Assembly (NCBI RefSeq): GCF_009870825.1
Contig: NZ_WTWY01000001.1
Location: forward strand, 682,001 to 746,000
Length of the DNA stretch: 64,000 bases
From: Paenibacillus sp. USDA918EY
GTDB lineage: Bacteria; Bacillota; Bacilli; Paenibacillales; Paenibacillaceae
Reading direction: 5' to 3'
The notes beneath the pieces are model-generated. The model ran no database searches. It was not told where the DNA came from and was given only the letters and a program-made list of their open reading frames with translations. A program made the position numbers and the translations under genes. Below, piece after piece: positions 1 to 9,680 of the stretch. Every line of letters begins with the position of its first letter. The first letter of the stretch is position 1.

Positions 1-1
1 T

Positions 2-724
2 TTTTTCGTCAACACGCCGGATGCCTGGAAGCTGATCCGGAATACGGTCATGCTGAACGTGTACGACCTGTTGTTCCGTTTTCCGGCGCCGATCATCCTT
101 GCTCTGCTGTTTCATGAAATTCGAAGCCGGAAGTTCAAATGGTTCGTGCAGAGCGTCAGTTACATGCCTCATTTTTTATCAACCGTGGTGATCGCCGGCA
201 TTATGGTTACCTTTTTGTCGCAGCAGACCGGAATCATCAATCATATGCTCAGCTGGCTCGGATTCGAGCGGGTCCTGTTTCTGGGACAACCCGAATGGTT
301 CCGTACGATTTACGTCGGCTCGGAAATATGGCAAACGATCGGCTGGGGCACGATATTGTACTTGGCTGCCATTGCCGGGGTCGATCCGACCTTGTACGAG
401 GCCGCCAAAATCGACGGCGCCAATCGGTTTCAACAAATGCGCCATGTGACTTTGGTCGGCATGATTCCGGTTATGATCGTCCTGTTTGTCCTGACGCTCG
501 GTCACTTTATGGAAACCGGCTTTCAAAAAATCATTTTGTTGTACAATCCGATGACTTACGAGACCGCGGACGTCCTCAATACGTTCATTTACCGGCGCGG
601 CATCCTGTCGGCCGACTTCAGCTTCGCTACGGCTGTCGGTTTGTTTCAGTCGGTGATCGGCTTCGTGCTGGTCGTGGCGGCGAATCGCGTCGTCAAGAAA
701 TTTTCGGACACGAGTCTATGGTGA
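2..724 (+). CDS. ABC transporter permease, LplB type (5' end outside window)
   Basis: Inner-membrane permease of a CUT1-type (sugar/oligosaccharide) ABC importer. The open frame runs in from the left edge (codons from base 2 read FFVNTPDAWKLIRNTV), so the ATG at 50 is internal; 240 residues are visible. Several hydrophobic segments are present, and the EAA loop that docks on the ATPase is seen as LYEAAKIDGANRFQQ. A second permease follows after 13 bases, then a lipoprotein binding protein: the usual LplB-YtcP-LipO order, with no ATPase gene in view. Such systems usually borrow a shared MsmX-type ATPase; one is encoded at 57079. The substrate cannot be read from the sequence. Confidence 0.92.
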   Translation, partial: FFVNTPDAWKLIRNTVMLNVYDLLFRFPAPIILALLFHEIRSRKFKWFVQSVSYMPHFLSTVVIAGIMVTFLSQQTGIINHMLSWLGFERVLFLGQPEWFRTIYVGSEIWQTIGWGTILYLAAIAGVDPTLYEAAKIDGANRFQQMRHVTLVGMIPVMIVLFVLTLGHFMETGFQKIILLYNPMTYETADVLNTFIYRRGILSADFSFATAVGLFQSVIGFVLVVAANRVVKKFSDTSLW

Positions 725-737
725 AGGGGGCGGGGAA

Positions 738-1598
738 ATGAAAATCAAGGAAAGCTTCGGCTCCCGGCTGTTTGACGCCGTCAATATCTTCCTCATGATC
801 GTCCTCGTGATCGTCATGGTCTATCCGCTCGTATATGTGTTTTCCGCTTCCATCAGCGACAACGCTATGGTCATGAGCGGGCGGGTCGTCCTCTGGCCAA
901 AGGCGGTCACCCTGGCTGCTTACAAACGGCTCGTCGGCAACCCGGATTTATGGATCAGCTATTGGAACACGATTCGTTATACCGCCGTTCAAACCTTTTT
1001 ATCGCTCGCCGTCACATCCGCCATGGCTTACCCGCTAGCCAAAAGGTGGCTACCAGGCCGCCGGTTGATACTTCTTCTCGCGGCTTTCACGTTGATGTTC
1101 GGCGGAGGGATGATTCCGACCTTCCTTGTCGTGCAGAAACTGGGCTTGCTCAATACGATCTGGGCGATCGTGCTGCCGTCGTTAGTCAGCACCTGGTATT
1201 TGTTTATCATGCGCACCTTTTTCGAAGCATTGCCGGAAGAGCTTGAAGATGCCGCCACCATGGACGGCTGCGGCATGATGCAGGTGTTTCTGCGGATTGT
1301 GCTGCCGCTTTCTCTGCCGGTACTCGTCTCCATCGGTTTGTTTACCGCCGTCAATCAATGGAACTCGTTTTTCGATGCGCTGCTGTATTTGAACGATCGG
1401 AACATGTACCCATTGCAGATCATGCTGCGAAACATTATTATCGCCGGCTCCAATGTACAGGGCGAAGGAAACACGGATTATATAGAAACGTTGAAATACG
1501 CCATGATCACGATCGCTACGGTGCCGATTTTATGCGTATATCCGTTCATTCAAAAATATTTCGTCCAGGGCGCCATGATCGGCGGGATCAAGGGGTAG
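738..1598 (+). CDS. ABC transporter permease, YtcP/LplC type
   Basis: Second membrane permease of the same importer, 286 residues, the usual size for this family. The N-terminus (FDAVNIFLMIVLVIVMVYPLVYV) holds the first membrane helix. The EAA loop reads LPEELEDAATMDGCG near residue 175. The ATG at 738 follows a GGGGCGGGG ribosome site 13 bases after the upstream stop, so the two permeases are very likely co-transcribed. It would pair with the upstream permease to form the translocation pore. The C-terminus QKYFVQGAMIGGIKG is typical of the family. Confidence 0.93.
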   Translation: MKIKESFGSRLFDAVNIFLMIVLVIVMVYPLVYVFSASISDNAMVMSGRVVLWPKAVTLAAYKRLVGNPDLWISYWNTIRYTAVQTFLSLAVTSAMAYPLAKRWLPGRRLILLLAAFTLMFGGGMIPTFLVVQKLGLLNTIWAIVLPSLVSTWYLFIMRTFFEALPEELEDAATMDGCGMMQVFLRIVLPLSLPVLVSIGLFTAVNQWNSFFDALLYLNDRNMYPLQIMLRNIIIAGSNVQGEGNTDYIETLKYAMITIATVPILCVYPFIQKYFVQGAMIGGIKG

Positions 1599-1659
1599 CC
1601 GTAGATTCCACCGGAATCTATTTCTATAACCGATGCCAATAAAAGGAGGGTATAAACAA

Positions 1660-3222
1660 ATGGGAAAAAGAACGATGGCCATCATGCTTGTCGCCGTGAT
1701 GCTGGGCGGTTTGACCGCAGGCTGCAGCGGAAAGGGCGGGACCCAAGAAGGGGCGGGTGAAGGGGGCGCAGGCTCGCAAAAACCGATTACGTTCTCCTGG
1801 CTCGTCTACGACCGCCCGGAAGGAAAGGTAAAGGACGACTGGGAGATTTTCAAGCAGATCGAAGCAAAGACGGGCGTCAAGGTGGATTGGCAGGTCGTCA
1901 GCCAGGAAGGGTTGACGGAGAAACGGCAGATTATGATCGCCACCAACTCGGTCACCGATTTTAGTCAGCCGACGAATCAAGAGGCCAGGGAGAACGGGCC
2001 GGAGAAAGTGTTCCTGAACTTGAAAGACTATTTGGATATCGCGCCCAACCTTAAAAAGTTCTACGATAATTATCCCGAAGCAAAAGCCGTGGCGACCGGC
2101 GCGGACGGCGGCCTCTACGACGTTCCTGTGCTCGAAGGCGACCCCGCGGGGAAAGGCTTCAATTATATTTGGATGGCGAGGAAAGATTTGATGGATAAAT
2201 ACAACCTGAAGGCGCCGACGAATTTGAATGAATTTTATCAATTCCTGAAAGATTTGAAGGCGAAAGAGCCTGACAGCTTCCCGCTCAGCTTCAATACCCC
2301 GGTGACGGGGGATACCGGAATGTATACCGTTTTCGGAAAAATATTTACGGGTATATCCGGCTTTTTCAATCTAAGCCCGACAGGTGACAAATACGAGTTC
2401 TCGCCGTACAACAGCGGGTACAAAGATGCGCTTATATTTATGAATAAGTTGTACACGGAGCAGCTGCTCGACCCCGAATTTTATTTGCTGACCCCGGAGC
2501 AGTGGGAAGAGCGCTTCTTAAAAGGGAAGTCGACCGTAACGTACTACTGGAAGGCGGAAGTGAACCCGATGATCGACAAAGCGAAGCAGTCCGGGACGGC
2601 GGATTACAATCTGGATGCGCTTCCCGAAATTGCCGCGGACGGCATTCAGAGCTACCAGTTTTCCCGTCCGGTCGTCGGATCGTCGGGGCGGGCCATTTCG
2701 GCAAAAGTGAAGGACAAGGAGCGGGCCGTCAAATTCCTTGACTATCTGGTGAGCGAAGAAGGCACCAAATATTTATCGCTGGGCATCGAAGGCAAATCGT
2801 ATACGCTTGAGGACGGAAAACCCGTCTTCATGAAAGAGTTCGGAGCGAGCCCTTATGTGCCGCTGCGCCGCGATTTCGGCGCATGGTACGACAACATTTC
2901 GCTGAACAATGCGCTTGCGCGCGAAACGTGGGAGAGAGGCCTCGACGACAAAAGCAAGGAGATCAACAAAAGCTACGAAAAGTTCATCATCCCCGCGCCT
3001 AAGGCAATCGTGAAGACGACGGAAGAGCTCGACCTGGAAAAATCGAAGCTGACCCCGCTCACCAAGTTTTTGGAGCAGAAAATTACGGAATTCGTTACAG
3101 GCAAAACGCCGATTACCGACGCGAATTACCAGCAGTTTTTGGATCAATTGAAGAAGCTCGGCGCCGATGAATTGTTGAATATGTACAACACGGCGTATAC
3201 CCGTACGTACGGTTCGAAGTAA
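1660..3222 (+). CDS. extracellular solute-binding lipoprotein (family 1)
   Basis: Substrate receptor of the importer, 520 residues, tethered to the membrane outside the cell. The start at 1660 is chosen because AAAGGAGGG (1642-1650) lies 9 bases upstream; an in-frame ATG at 1633 precedes that ribosome site. The signal peptide ends in the lipobox LTAGC, with the lipidated Cys at residue 22. The length fits the large LipO/YtcQ class that accompanies LplB/YtcP permeases rather than the ~420-residue classical sugar-binding proteins. The ligand is unknown; the downstream amidohydrolase and Rieske genes hint that it may not be a plain sugar. Confidence 0.93.
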   Translation: MGKRTMAIMLVAVMLGGLTAGCSGKGGTQEGAGEGGAGSQKPITFSWLVYDRPEGKVKDDWEIFKQIEAKTGVKVDWQVVSQEGLTEKRQIMIATNSVTDFSQPTNQEARENGPEKVFLNLKDYLDIAPNLKKFYDNYPEAKAVATGADGGLYDVPVLEGDPAGKGFNYIWMARKDLMDKYNLKAPTNLNEFYQFLKDLKAKEPDSFPLSFNTPVTGDTGMYTVFGKIFTGISGFFNLSPTGDKYEFSPYNSGYKDALIFMNKLYTEQLLDPEFYLLTPEQWEERFLKGKSTVTYYWKAEVNPMIDKAKQSGTADYNLDALPEIAADGIQSYQFSRPVVGSSGRAISAKVKDKERAVKFLDYLVSEEGTKYLSLGIEGKSYTLEDGKPVFMKEFGASPYVPLRRDFGAWYDNISLNNALARETWERGLDDKSKEINKSYEKFIIPAPKAIVKTTEELDLEKSKLTPLTKFLEQKITEFVTGKTPITDANYQQFLDQLKKLGADELLNMYNTAYTRTYGSK

Positions 3223-3255
3223 GCGATAAGATTCAAATCAAAAGGAGGGCATGGA

Positions 3256-4350
3256 ATGCGATCCGCATCGTTTATCGTTGATGCCGACGTCCATAATTCC
3301 ATCGGCAAGCCGGAGGACTTGTTGGCCTATTTGCCGAAAGCATGGCATCAGCAATGGCTCGAAAGCGGGGTCGGCGTGCATGGGCAGTATTATTCGCCCG
3401 TCGGCGTGATGCGTCAGGACGCAAGGCCCGAAAACGGCGGGGCTGCCGGCAGCGATCCGCATTTTGTCCTGCGGCATTATATGGAATCGTTCGGCATCGA
3501 TTATGCCATACTGACCGGCGGGGGAGAGCAAGGCCTCTCTCTTCACGCCGATCCGGACTATGCGAATGCCTTGGCTTCCGCCTTTAACGATTGGCTGGTG
3601 GACCGTTGGCTCGGCGTCAGTCCGAAATTCAAAGGTTCGATTCAGATCAACCATTCCGATCCGGCCGAAGCCGTCAAAGAGATCGACAGGATGGGAGCGC
3701 ATCCGGGCATGGTGCAGATCGTGATGGGAAGCGGAGCGCGAATGCCGTACGGCAACCGCTTCTACCACCCGATCTATGAAGCGGCGGAACGGAATGGTCT
3801 GCCGGTCGCCATTCATCCGGGCACCGAAGGGAAGGGGATTGCCGGCGCGCCGACACCTTCCGGGTACCCGACCCGGTATATGGAATGGCATAATATTTTG
3901 CCGGCGAATTTCATGACCCATATCAACAGCCTGGTGTGCGAAGGGGTGTTCGAAAAATATCCGAAGCTCAAATTTATAGCGATTGAAGGCGGCATAGGCT
4001 GGCTGCCCCATTTGATGTGGCGCATGGACAAAAACTACAGAGCGCTGCGCGATTCCGCGCCATGGCTCAAGCGGCTGCCGTCGGAGTATATTGTAGAGCA
4101 TGTTCGTGTGACAACGCAGCCGATCGAAGAACCGCAGAAACCGGAGCATTTGCTGCAGATCTTTCAGATGATGCATGCCGAACGGATCGCCATGTTTTCG
4201 TCCGACTACCCTCATTGGGACTTCGACAATCCGAAAGTTGTGCTGAGGGGTCTTCCGCAGGGATTGAAAGAGCGTATTCTAGGGTATAACGCGGCGGAGT
4301 TGTACGGCTTCCCGATCCCTTCCGAGCATAAGGGGGAGGATCCTGTATGA
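3256..4350 (+). CDS. amidohydrolase family metal-dependent hydrolase
   Basis: TIM-barrel amidohydrolase of the amidohydrolase_2 (ACMSD-like) type, 364 residues. Visible metal and active-site motifs are the N-terminal VDADVH, an internal AIHPG (second metal His), [10 protein letters not shown], and SSDYPHWD near the C-terminus (catalytic Asp). Members act on aromatic or lactone acids (decarboxylases, hydrolases); the exact reaction cannot be read. The start is supported by AAAGGAGGG at 3241-3249. The stop overlaps the next start as ATGA, so it is translationally coupled to the Rieske gene. The position in an importer operon suggests it processes the imported compound. Confidence 0.88.
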   Translation: MRSASFIVDADVHNSIGKPEDLLAYLPKAWHQQWLESGVGVHGQYYSPVGVMRQDARPENGGAAGSDPHFVLRHYMESFGIDYAILTGGGEQGLSLHADPDYANALASAFNDWLVDRWLGVSPKFKGSIQINHSDPAEAVKEIDRMGAHPGMVQIVMGSGARMPYGNRFYHPIYEAAERNGLPVAIHPGTEGKGIAGAPTPSGYPTRYMEWHNILPANFMTHINSLVCEGVFEKYPKLKFIAIEGGIGWLPHLMWRMDKNYRALRDSAPWLKRLPSEYIVEHVRVTTQPIEEPQKPEHLLQIFQMMHAERIAMFSSDYPHWDFDNPKVVLRGLPQGLKERILGYNAAELYGFPIPSEHKGEDPV

Positions 4351-4715
4351 GGGTAAAAGCGGCGGAGCCGGATGAGCTCAGCAGCGGCGGCAAACGTATC
4401 GTAAAAGTAAAAGAGATGGAAATCGGTTTGTTTCGAATCGAAGACGAATACTATGCGTGGCTTAACGTTTGCCCGCATGCGGCGGCGCCGGTATGCGCGG
4501 GAGTGATTCGAGGGACCCGGCTCCCTTCCGGCGTGTACGATTATTCATACGGCATGGACGATCAAGTGCTGCGCTGCCCGTGGCACGGCTGGGAGTTCGA
4601 CCTGAAGAGCGGCCGCCACCTGGCTGCCGGCAGCGATGCAAAGCTGCGGGGGTATCCGGTGGAAATCGACGACACCGGGGTGTATATTGTGTTGGGCGAC
4701 CGAAAAAGAAGCTAG
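4347..4715 (+). CDS. Rieske [2Fe-2S] ferredoxin-like protein
   Basis: Small electron-transfer protein of 122 residues with a full Rieske cluster signature: [11 protein letters not shown] first, then [11 protein letters not shown], giving the Cys-X-His and Cys-X2-His pairs that bind the cluster. There is an insertion of about 30 residues between the two boxes. No oxygenase catalytic domain is attached, so it is either a ferredoxin for an oxygenase encoded elsewhere or a stand-alone Rieske protein. It overlaps the amidohydrolase by four bases and is the last gene of the operon; a terminator follows at 4801. Confidence 0.9.
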   Translation: MRVKAAEPDELSSGGKRIVKVKEMEIGLFRIEDEYYAWLNVCPHAAAPVCAGVIRGTRLPSGVYDYSYGMDDQVLRCPWHGWEFDLKSGRHLAAGSDAKLRGYPVEIDDTGVYIVLGDRKRS

Positions 4716-4800
4716 GACGGCTGCTGCGCCCGGCGCAATCCAGCCCTGCGGTTTGGATGAAGGGAGCTTTTTACGGCGAATCTATGAACACAAATTGAAC

Positions 4801-4842
4801 AAAACGGCTGAGGGTATAATCCTGAAGCCGTTTTTTCTTTTT
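4801..4842 (+). terminator. rho-independent terminator after the Rieske gene
   Basis: Stem AAAACGGCT (4801-4809) pairs with AGCCGTTTT (4826-4834), followed by a T-rich tail TTTTTTCTTTTTTC. It closes the importer/amidohydrolase/Rieske operon. Confidence 0.85.
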
Positions 4843-4883
4843 TCTTAGGGGCCGGTCAGGGTTTGGTTTCTCCGCAACCGCAG

Positions 4884-4899
4884 TTAAGTTTTCTTTAAG
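4884..4899 (+). promoter_or_regulatory. TTAAG direct repeat, possible response-regulator site
   Basis: Two TTAAG boxes start 11 bases apart (4884 and 4895) in the short leader of the efflux operon. An 11-bp repeat period is typical of OmpR/PhoB-family response regulators. No regulator gene lies next to it, so the assignment is only suggestive. Confidence 0.35.
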
Positions 4900-4949
4900 C
4901 TGGCGGTGCTACGATCATAATCATTCAAGGGAAGGGAGTATGAAGATGA

Positions 4950-6506
4950 ATGAACAAGGTGGCTAGGAACGTATTAATCATCTGCGGCTGCGTCGTCGTG
5001 ATCGGAGCGGGGGGGACTTATTTTGTCCAGAAAAGCGCGGCGAAACCTAAAGCGGAAACGGCGACGATTACATACGAGGTCAAGAAAGGGGATCTTTCAA
5101 AAACCGTTACCTCTTCGGGGAACGTGGAAGCTTCAGATTCCGTCAACCTTTCCTTTAGCGGAAAATCCAAGGTGACCAAAGTTCACGTGAGCCCCGGCGA
5201 TAAGGTACAAAAAGGCCAGCTGCTCGCCGAAATGGACACCACCGCGCTGCAAAACTCGCTTTTGTCCGCTCAAGCGAATGTTGAGAGTGCGGCCGCCAAG
5301 CTGAGGAGCCTCGAGGAAGGAACGGATGCGGATACGATAGCGGACCAGAAGTATGCAGTATCCCAGGCGAAAGCGGATTGGGACAGCGCGCAAAGCGATC
5401 TGGCGGAAGCCAAAAAGCAGGCGGATCCGTCATATGTCCAGCAGCAGCTGGATCAAGCGAAAACCGCCGTTGTCAATGCGCAGACAAAGCTGGATCAAGC
5501 CAAGCAAGGCACGGATCAATCCCAAGTCTTATTCGCTCAGGTGGCGCTGGAAAACGCCCAAAATGCGTACAAGCAGGCGGCGGCGCAGCAAAACGGCGCA
5601 AATTCCTCCGACGCCGCGGTCAAGACGGCGGCAAGCAAAGCCCAAAACGCCAAGCGGGCATATGATCAGGCGGTTCAGCAGCTGAACAAATTGCAAAAGG
5701 GACCGGAGGAAAGCGACCTTGCCATGGCCAAAGCCAATGTGGCGCAGGCGGAGGCGGGCTTAAGCGATGCGAAGGCCAACCTGGCGGGAGCCAAAATCTA
5801 CGCTCCGTTTAACGGAATCGTGTCGGCGGTCAACGTCAAAGCCGGGGAATACCCTTCCGGGGATACGGCCGCCGCGGTTTCGATGTTTTCCACCGAGGGC
5901 AATTATAAAATTTCCGCCTCCATCGACGATACCGATATTACGGACGTCAAGGTCGGTCAAGAGGTCCGTGTCACGTTCGACGCGCTGGCGGGCGTGACGT
6001 TAAAAGGAAAGGTCACAAGCAAGGCGGTTCTCGGCGAGGTTCAAAGCAGCGGGCTGGTCACGTTTCCGGTGACCGTAGAAATCACTCCGGGCCAGGACAA
6101 TGCCGATAAACTCATTCCGGGCCTTAGCGCAACGATTGCGATCATCACCGACGGGAAAAAGGATGTGCTGACCGTGCCGGATGCGGCGATCAAATCGTTT
6201 GGCGGCCGAAAGATCGTCATGGTGGAAACGGGCGGCAAAACGGAACAAAAAGAAATTGCGACCGGCCTGGATGACGGGGTAAGCTCGGAGGTCGTTTCCG
6301 GCTTGGCGGAAGGTGACAAGGTCAGCATTACGATGACAACTTCGTCCTCGTCCAGAACGTCTTCTTCGATGATGCAAGGCGGCTTTGGAGGTTTTGGCGG
6401 ATTCGGCGGCGAAATGGGCGGAGGAAGACAGCAGTTCCAGCAGTCGGGCCGCAGCGGAGGCGGCATGCGCCAAGGAAACGGCGCCGCCGGGGGTGGCGGC
6501 CAATGA
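4950..6506 (+). CDS. HlyD/MacA-like efflux adaptor, membrane anchored
   Basis: Membrane-fusion (adaptor) protein of a MacAB-type efflux system, 518 residues. An N-terminal helix (residues about 7-27) anchors it. Then come a biotinyl-lipoyl half-motif, a long Ala/Gln/Lys-rich coiled coil (about 110-270), the second lipoyl half (AKIYAPFNGIVSAVNVKAGE), a beta-barrel part, and a Gly/Gln-rich tail from about residue 470. The ribosome site GAAGGGAG (4931-4938) is 11 bases from the chosen ATG; ATGs at 4940 and 4946 are in another frame that stops at 4964. It overlaps the ATPase gene by ATGA. Substrate unknown; antimicrobial peptides or macrolide-like compounds are family precedents. Confidence 0.88.
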   Translation: MNKVARNVLIICGCVVVIGAGGTYFVQKSAAKPKAETATITYEVKKGDLSKTVTSSGNVEASDSVNLSFSGKSKVTKVHVSPGDKVQKGQLLAEMDTTALQNSLLSAQANVESAAAKLRSLEEGTDADTIADQKYAVSQAKADWDSAQSDLAEAKKQADPSYVQQQLDQAKTAVVNAQTKLDQAKQGTDQSQVLFAQVALENAQNAYKQAAAQQNGANSSDAAVKTAASKAQNAKRAYDQAVQQLNKLQKGPEESDLAMAKANVAQAEAGLSDAKANLAGAKIYAPFNGIVSAVNVKAGEYPSGDTAAAVSMFSTEGNYKISASIDDTDITDVKVGQEVRVTFDALAGVTLKGKVTSKAVLGEVQSSGLVTFPVTVEITPGQDNADKLIPGLSATIAIITDGKKDVLTVPDAAIKSFGGRKIVMVETGGKTEQKEIATGLDDGVSSEVVSGLAEGDKVSITMTTSSSSRTSSSMMQGGFGGFGGFGGEMGGGRQQFQQSGRSGGGMRQGNGAAGGGGQ

Positions 6507-7195
6507 TTACTTTTGAGCATGTGGACAAAATATACGCCTCCGGCGAGATGAGGGTCCATGCGTTAAAAGGCGTATCGCTGCACATCGAGCCGCGCGAATT
6601 TGTGTCCATCATGGGCCCGTCCGGCTCCGGAAAATCCACCATGATGAACGTGATCGGCTGCCTGGATAAACCGACCTCCGGCACGTACGTCCTGGACGGA
6701 ATCCGGATCGGTTCCGCGTCGGCCAAACAGCTGTCGGCGGTCCGCAACCAAAAAATCGGCTTCGTATTTCAAAACTTCAACCTGCTGAAGCGGACCTCGG
6801 CGATCGAAAACGTGGAGCTGCCGCTTCTGTACGCCGGAAAAAACAAAAAGGAGCGGCGCGAACGGGCGGAATATTGCCTGGAGCTGGTCGGCTTAAAGGA
6901 CCGGATGCACCATAAACCGAACGAGCTGTCCGGCGGGCAGCAACAGCGCGTGGCCATTGCCCGGGCGCTCTCGAACGAACCTGCGATTATATTGGCGGAC
7001 GAGCCGACAGGCAACCTCGATACGGCTTCATCCGAAGAAATCATGGGGATTTTCAAGCAGCTGAACGACAGCGGCAATACGATCGTTTTGGTGACGCACG
7101 AGCCGGAAATCGCGGCGCATACGAAACGGATCATTTGGTTCCGGGACGGAAAAATCGAATCGGACCGGCCGAACCTGGAGCGTGTTTCGCTATGA
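6503..7195 (+). CDS. ABC transporter ATP-binding protein, MacB/LolD type
   Basis: ATPase subunit of the efflux system, 230 residues. Walker A is GPSGSGKST, the signature is [15 protein letters not shown], Walker B with catalytic Glu is [12 protein letters not shown], and the switch His is in VTHE. The DEPTGNLD form is typical of the MacB/LolD/FtsE branch. The start overlaps the adaptor stop and the stop overlaps the permease start, both as ATGA, so the three proteins are translated in a coupled row. Confidence 0.95.
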   Translation: MITFEHVDKIYASGEMRVHALKGVSLHIEPREFVSIMGPSGSGKSTMMNVIGCLDKPTSGTYVLDGIRIGSASAKQLSAVRNQKIGFVFQNFNLLKRTSAIENVELPLLYAGKNKKERRERAEYCLELVGLKDRMHHKPNELSGGQQQRVAIARALSNEPAIILADEPTGNLDTASSEEIMGIFKQLNDSGNTIVLVTHEPEIAAHTKRIIWFRDGKIESDRPNLERVSL

Positions 7196-8409
7196 ATATG
7201 ATGGAACTGCTGAAGCTGTCGTTTCGGAGTTTGCAAAGCAATATGCTCCGCTCGTTTTTGACGATGCTGGGCATCATGATCGGCGTCGCGACAGTCATCG
7301 CCATGATTTCGATCGGTCAGGGGACAAACAACCAGGTGACCAGCCAAATCCAAAGCCTCGGCTCCAACCTGATCACGGTGACCGCATCTTCGTCGGGGCA
7401 ACAGGCTGGCGGGGGAAGCGGCAGCGGCATGCTGAAGCTGACGGACGCCGACCCGCTCTCCAAGATCAATACCGTCAAATACGTCGCGCCGGTCACGCAG
7501 GCGAGCGGACAATTCAGAAACGGAAAAAATGTTACGTCAACCAGCGTAATCGGAACCTCGCCGAATTATGCGGACATCAAATCATGGGAAACGGATATCG
7601 GCCGCTTTTTTACCGAGGATGAAGTGACGGATAAAGCCAAGGTGGTCGTCCTCGGCGCCACCACGGCCGAAAACTTGTTCGGAAATGCGGGATTTGATGC
7701 GATCGGCAGCATCGTCAAAATCAACGACATCCCGTTTCGCGTCGTCGGGGTGCTCAAATCGAAAGGCTCCTCGGGCTCCATGGATCAGGATGACACCGCC
7801 ATCGCGCCGATTACGACCGTGCAGTCCCGCTTCATGTCCGGCAGCTCAAGGAACGGCCTCCGCCAAATTCTGGTGGAAGCGGACTCGCCGGAGGCGATGC
7901 AGAGCACGATCGCGCTGATCGAATACACGATGCGGCAAAGCCACAAGCTTGGCAGCGCCGAGGATGACTTCAAAGTTCAAAGCCAGGAGGACGTCCTGTC
8001 CTCGGCGCAAAGCGTGACGAAGACGCTGACGCTGTTCCTCGGCGGCATTGCGGCCATTTCGCTCCTTGTCGGCGGAATCGGCATCATGAACATCATGCTG
8101 GTGTCCGTCACCGAGCGCACCCGGGAGATCGGCACCCGGAAAGCGATCGGGGCGAAGGAAGGTACGATTTTGGCCCAATTTCTCGTCGAATCCGTTACGC
8201 TGGCCATTTTCGGCGGCATCGTCGGCGTCATGCTTGGTTTTGGCGGCTCGAAGCTGGTCGGCCATTTCATGAGCATCCAAACGGCGGTATCGCTGAACTC
8301 CGTGCTGCTGGCCACGTTGTTTTCGGCGTGCATCGGCATGATTTTCGGGGTGTTCCCGGCAAGAAAAGCGGCGAAGCTGGACCCGATCGAAGCGTTGAGA
8401 TACGAATAG
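7192..8409 (+). CDS. ABC transporter permease, MacB type
   Basis: Membrane permease of the efflux system, 405 residues. Layout: an N-terminal helix ([20 protein letters not shown]), a large extracytoplasmic MacB-PCD domain (about 45-270), then three helices of the FtsX domain with the family motif [14 protein letters not shown]. The ATG at 7192 is chosen because it overlaps the ATPase stop; an upstream in-frame ATG at 7135 lies inside the ATPase gene. The adaptor-ATPase-permease order matches YknXYZ/MacAB systems of Gram-positives. A terminator follows at once. Confidence 0.93.
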   Translation: MNMMELLKLSFRSLQSNMLRSFLTMLGIMIGVATVIAMISIGQGTNNQVTSQIQSLGSNLITVTASSSGQQAGGGSGSGMLKLTDADPLSKINTVKYVAPVTQASGQFRNGKNVTSTSVIGTSPNYADIKSWETDIGRFFTEDEVTDKAKVVVLGATTAENLFGNAGFDAIGSIVKINDIPFRVVGVLKSKGSSGSMDQDDTAIAPITTVQSRFMSGSSRNGLRQILVEADSPEAMQSTIALIEYTMRQSHKLGSAEDDFKVQSQEDVLSSAQSVTKTLTLFLGGIAAISLLVGGIGIMNIMLVSVTERTREIGTRKAIGAKEGTILAQFLVESVTLAIFGGIVGVMLGFGGSKLVGHFMSIQTAVSLNSVLLATLFSACIGMIFGVFPARKAAKLDPIEALRYE

Positions 8410-8418
8410 AGATAATGG

Positions 8419-8450
8419 AAAAAGAGCCCGCTTAAACAGGCTCTTTTTCT
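8419..8450. terminator. bidirectional terminator between convergent genes
   Basis: AAAAAGAGCC (8419-8428) pairs with GGCTCTTTTT (8439-8448). A-runs and T-runs on both sides let it serve the efflux operon and the oncoming VanZ-RDD gene, whose last codons lie inside it. Confidence 0.85.
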
Positions 8451-9547
8451 TGTTTTTCCGCCGGTTTGTTCCAGAGGATGACGTGTTTGGTTTTGCTGAA
8501 TTTCTCGTAAAAGAGCTGGGAATCCTTTCGAAACAGACGGATGACGACATGGATAAAAAACCAGGCATCCATCGCAAACACGATCACGCCGAGCACAAGC
8601 CTCCCGATGTCAGGCACGTTATCGATCGATCCGGCAAGCAGGCGATTCAGGCCAAAAAATACCCAATACAGCAGCCCGTACCGTAAAAGCAGCGACGAAA
8701 GCGTAACGCGTTCTCCCATTTTCGTCAGCTTGATGCGGACCATCCATTTTCCGGGAGTGACGCCGTGCGTCAGCCATGGGATCAATATAAAGTAGATGCC
8801 CGTAGCGACCCAAAACGAGGCTCTGATATGGAGAAAGAAACAGATCGCCATCAAGATCGGCCAAATGACCGAATCGATCAAAAATGCAACGGCCCGGCGG
8901 GTGTAGGTGACTCTTTTGGCCGATAGGTCCACGTTTTCGTCCAGCTTTTCGATTCTCGGCAGCAGCCCCGACAACCATTCGGCCGCCAAATATCCGCAAA
9001 TGCCGCCCAGCGTGTTCATGATCAAATCGTCAACGTCAAACACGCGGTAAGCATGGTCATACAAGCCGTAGATGCCGGTCAGCTGGGTGACCTCAAAAAA
9101 GAGGGACAGCAGGAACGAAAACAAGATGGACCGTACCCAGCCCTTGCGGAAATAATAACGGAGCATCATGCCGAAAGGCACCGTCAGGAGAATATTGAAC
9201 ACGACCTGCAGAAATGCCCGTTCCTTCAGCAAATGCCAGTAGGTGGACGGATCCGATCCGACGACCGAAGTTTCTTTTAAAATGTCCAAAATGAAGTTCA
9301 GCGGCATCAGCTGCATGGCTCCCGACGCAAGCGCGGCGTTATGCCGCGATGACGGCAGCGGTAAAATGACAAGGAAAAACGCGTTCATCAAATAAAGCAA
9401 AAACAGGTACAGCACGAAAGCCCGAACTTTATTGATATAACCGTATTTACGGTATTGCACGATCAAAAACGGCAGCGTAAACAATAACGCCGCAAACGGA
9501 AAAGACATAAAGGCGTAAGAAATGGGAAACAGATAGGATTGAAGCAT
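8432..9547 (-). CDS. VanZ-like and RDD-domain fusion membrane protein
   Basis: Integral membrane protein of 371 residues with two recognisable parts. Residues about 1-200 are VanZ-like: several helices and the motifs LMPLNFILD, FFEVTQLTG and FDVDDLIMNTLGG. Residues about 215-345 form an RDD domain: TYTRRAVAFLIDSVIWP, and GVTPGKWMVRIKL just before the third helix. VanZ relatives confer low-level teicoplanin resistance, but most are of unknown role. The gene stands alone and converges on the efflux operon, sharing its terminator. Confidence 0.85.
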   Translation of the reverse strand: MLQSYLFPISYAFMSFPFAALLFTLPFLIVQYRKYGYINKVRAFVLYLFLLYLMNAFFLVILPLPSSRHNAALASGAMQLMPLNFILDILKETSVVGSDPSTYWHLLKERAFLQVVFNILLTVPFGMMLRYYFRKGWVRSILFSFLLSLFFEVTQLTGIYGLYDHAYRVFDVDDLIMNTLGGICGYLAAEWLSGLLPRIEKLDENVDLSAKRVTYTRRAVAFLIDSVIWPILMAICFFLHIRASFWVATGIYFILIPWLTHGVTPGKWMVRIKLTKMGERVTLSSLLLRYGLLYWVFFGLNRLLAGSIDNVPDIGRLVLGVIVFAMDAWFFIHVVIRLFRKDSQLFYEKFSKTKHVILWNKPAEKQEKEPV

Positions 9548-9680
9548 ACGATCACCGCCAATGTTTAATCAATGCTGCCGAACAAGACAGCCGATATTGA
9601 TCATAACATAATCGAGTGTGGTACACGATTAAATTAAGTTTAAATTTTCCTGTAGCCAGCTTTAAATTCGGCCATTATTA

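Noticed and set aside
3238..4215. 325-codon antisense frame over the amidohydrolase
   Set aside because: Covers a gene with clear metal-site motifs; own translation has no recognisable domain.
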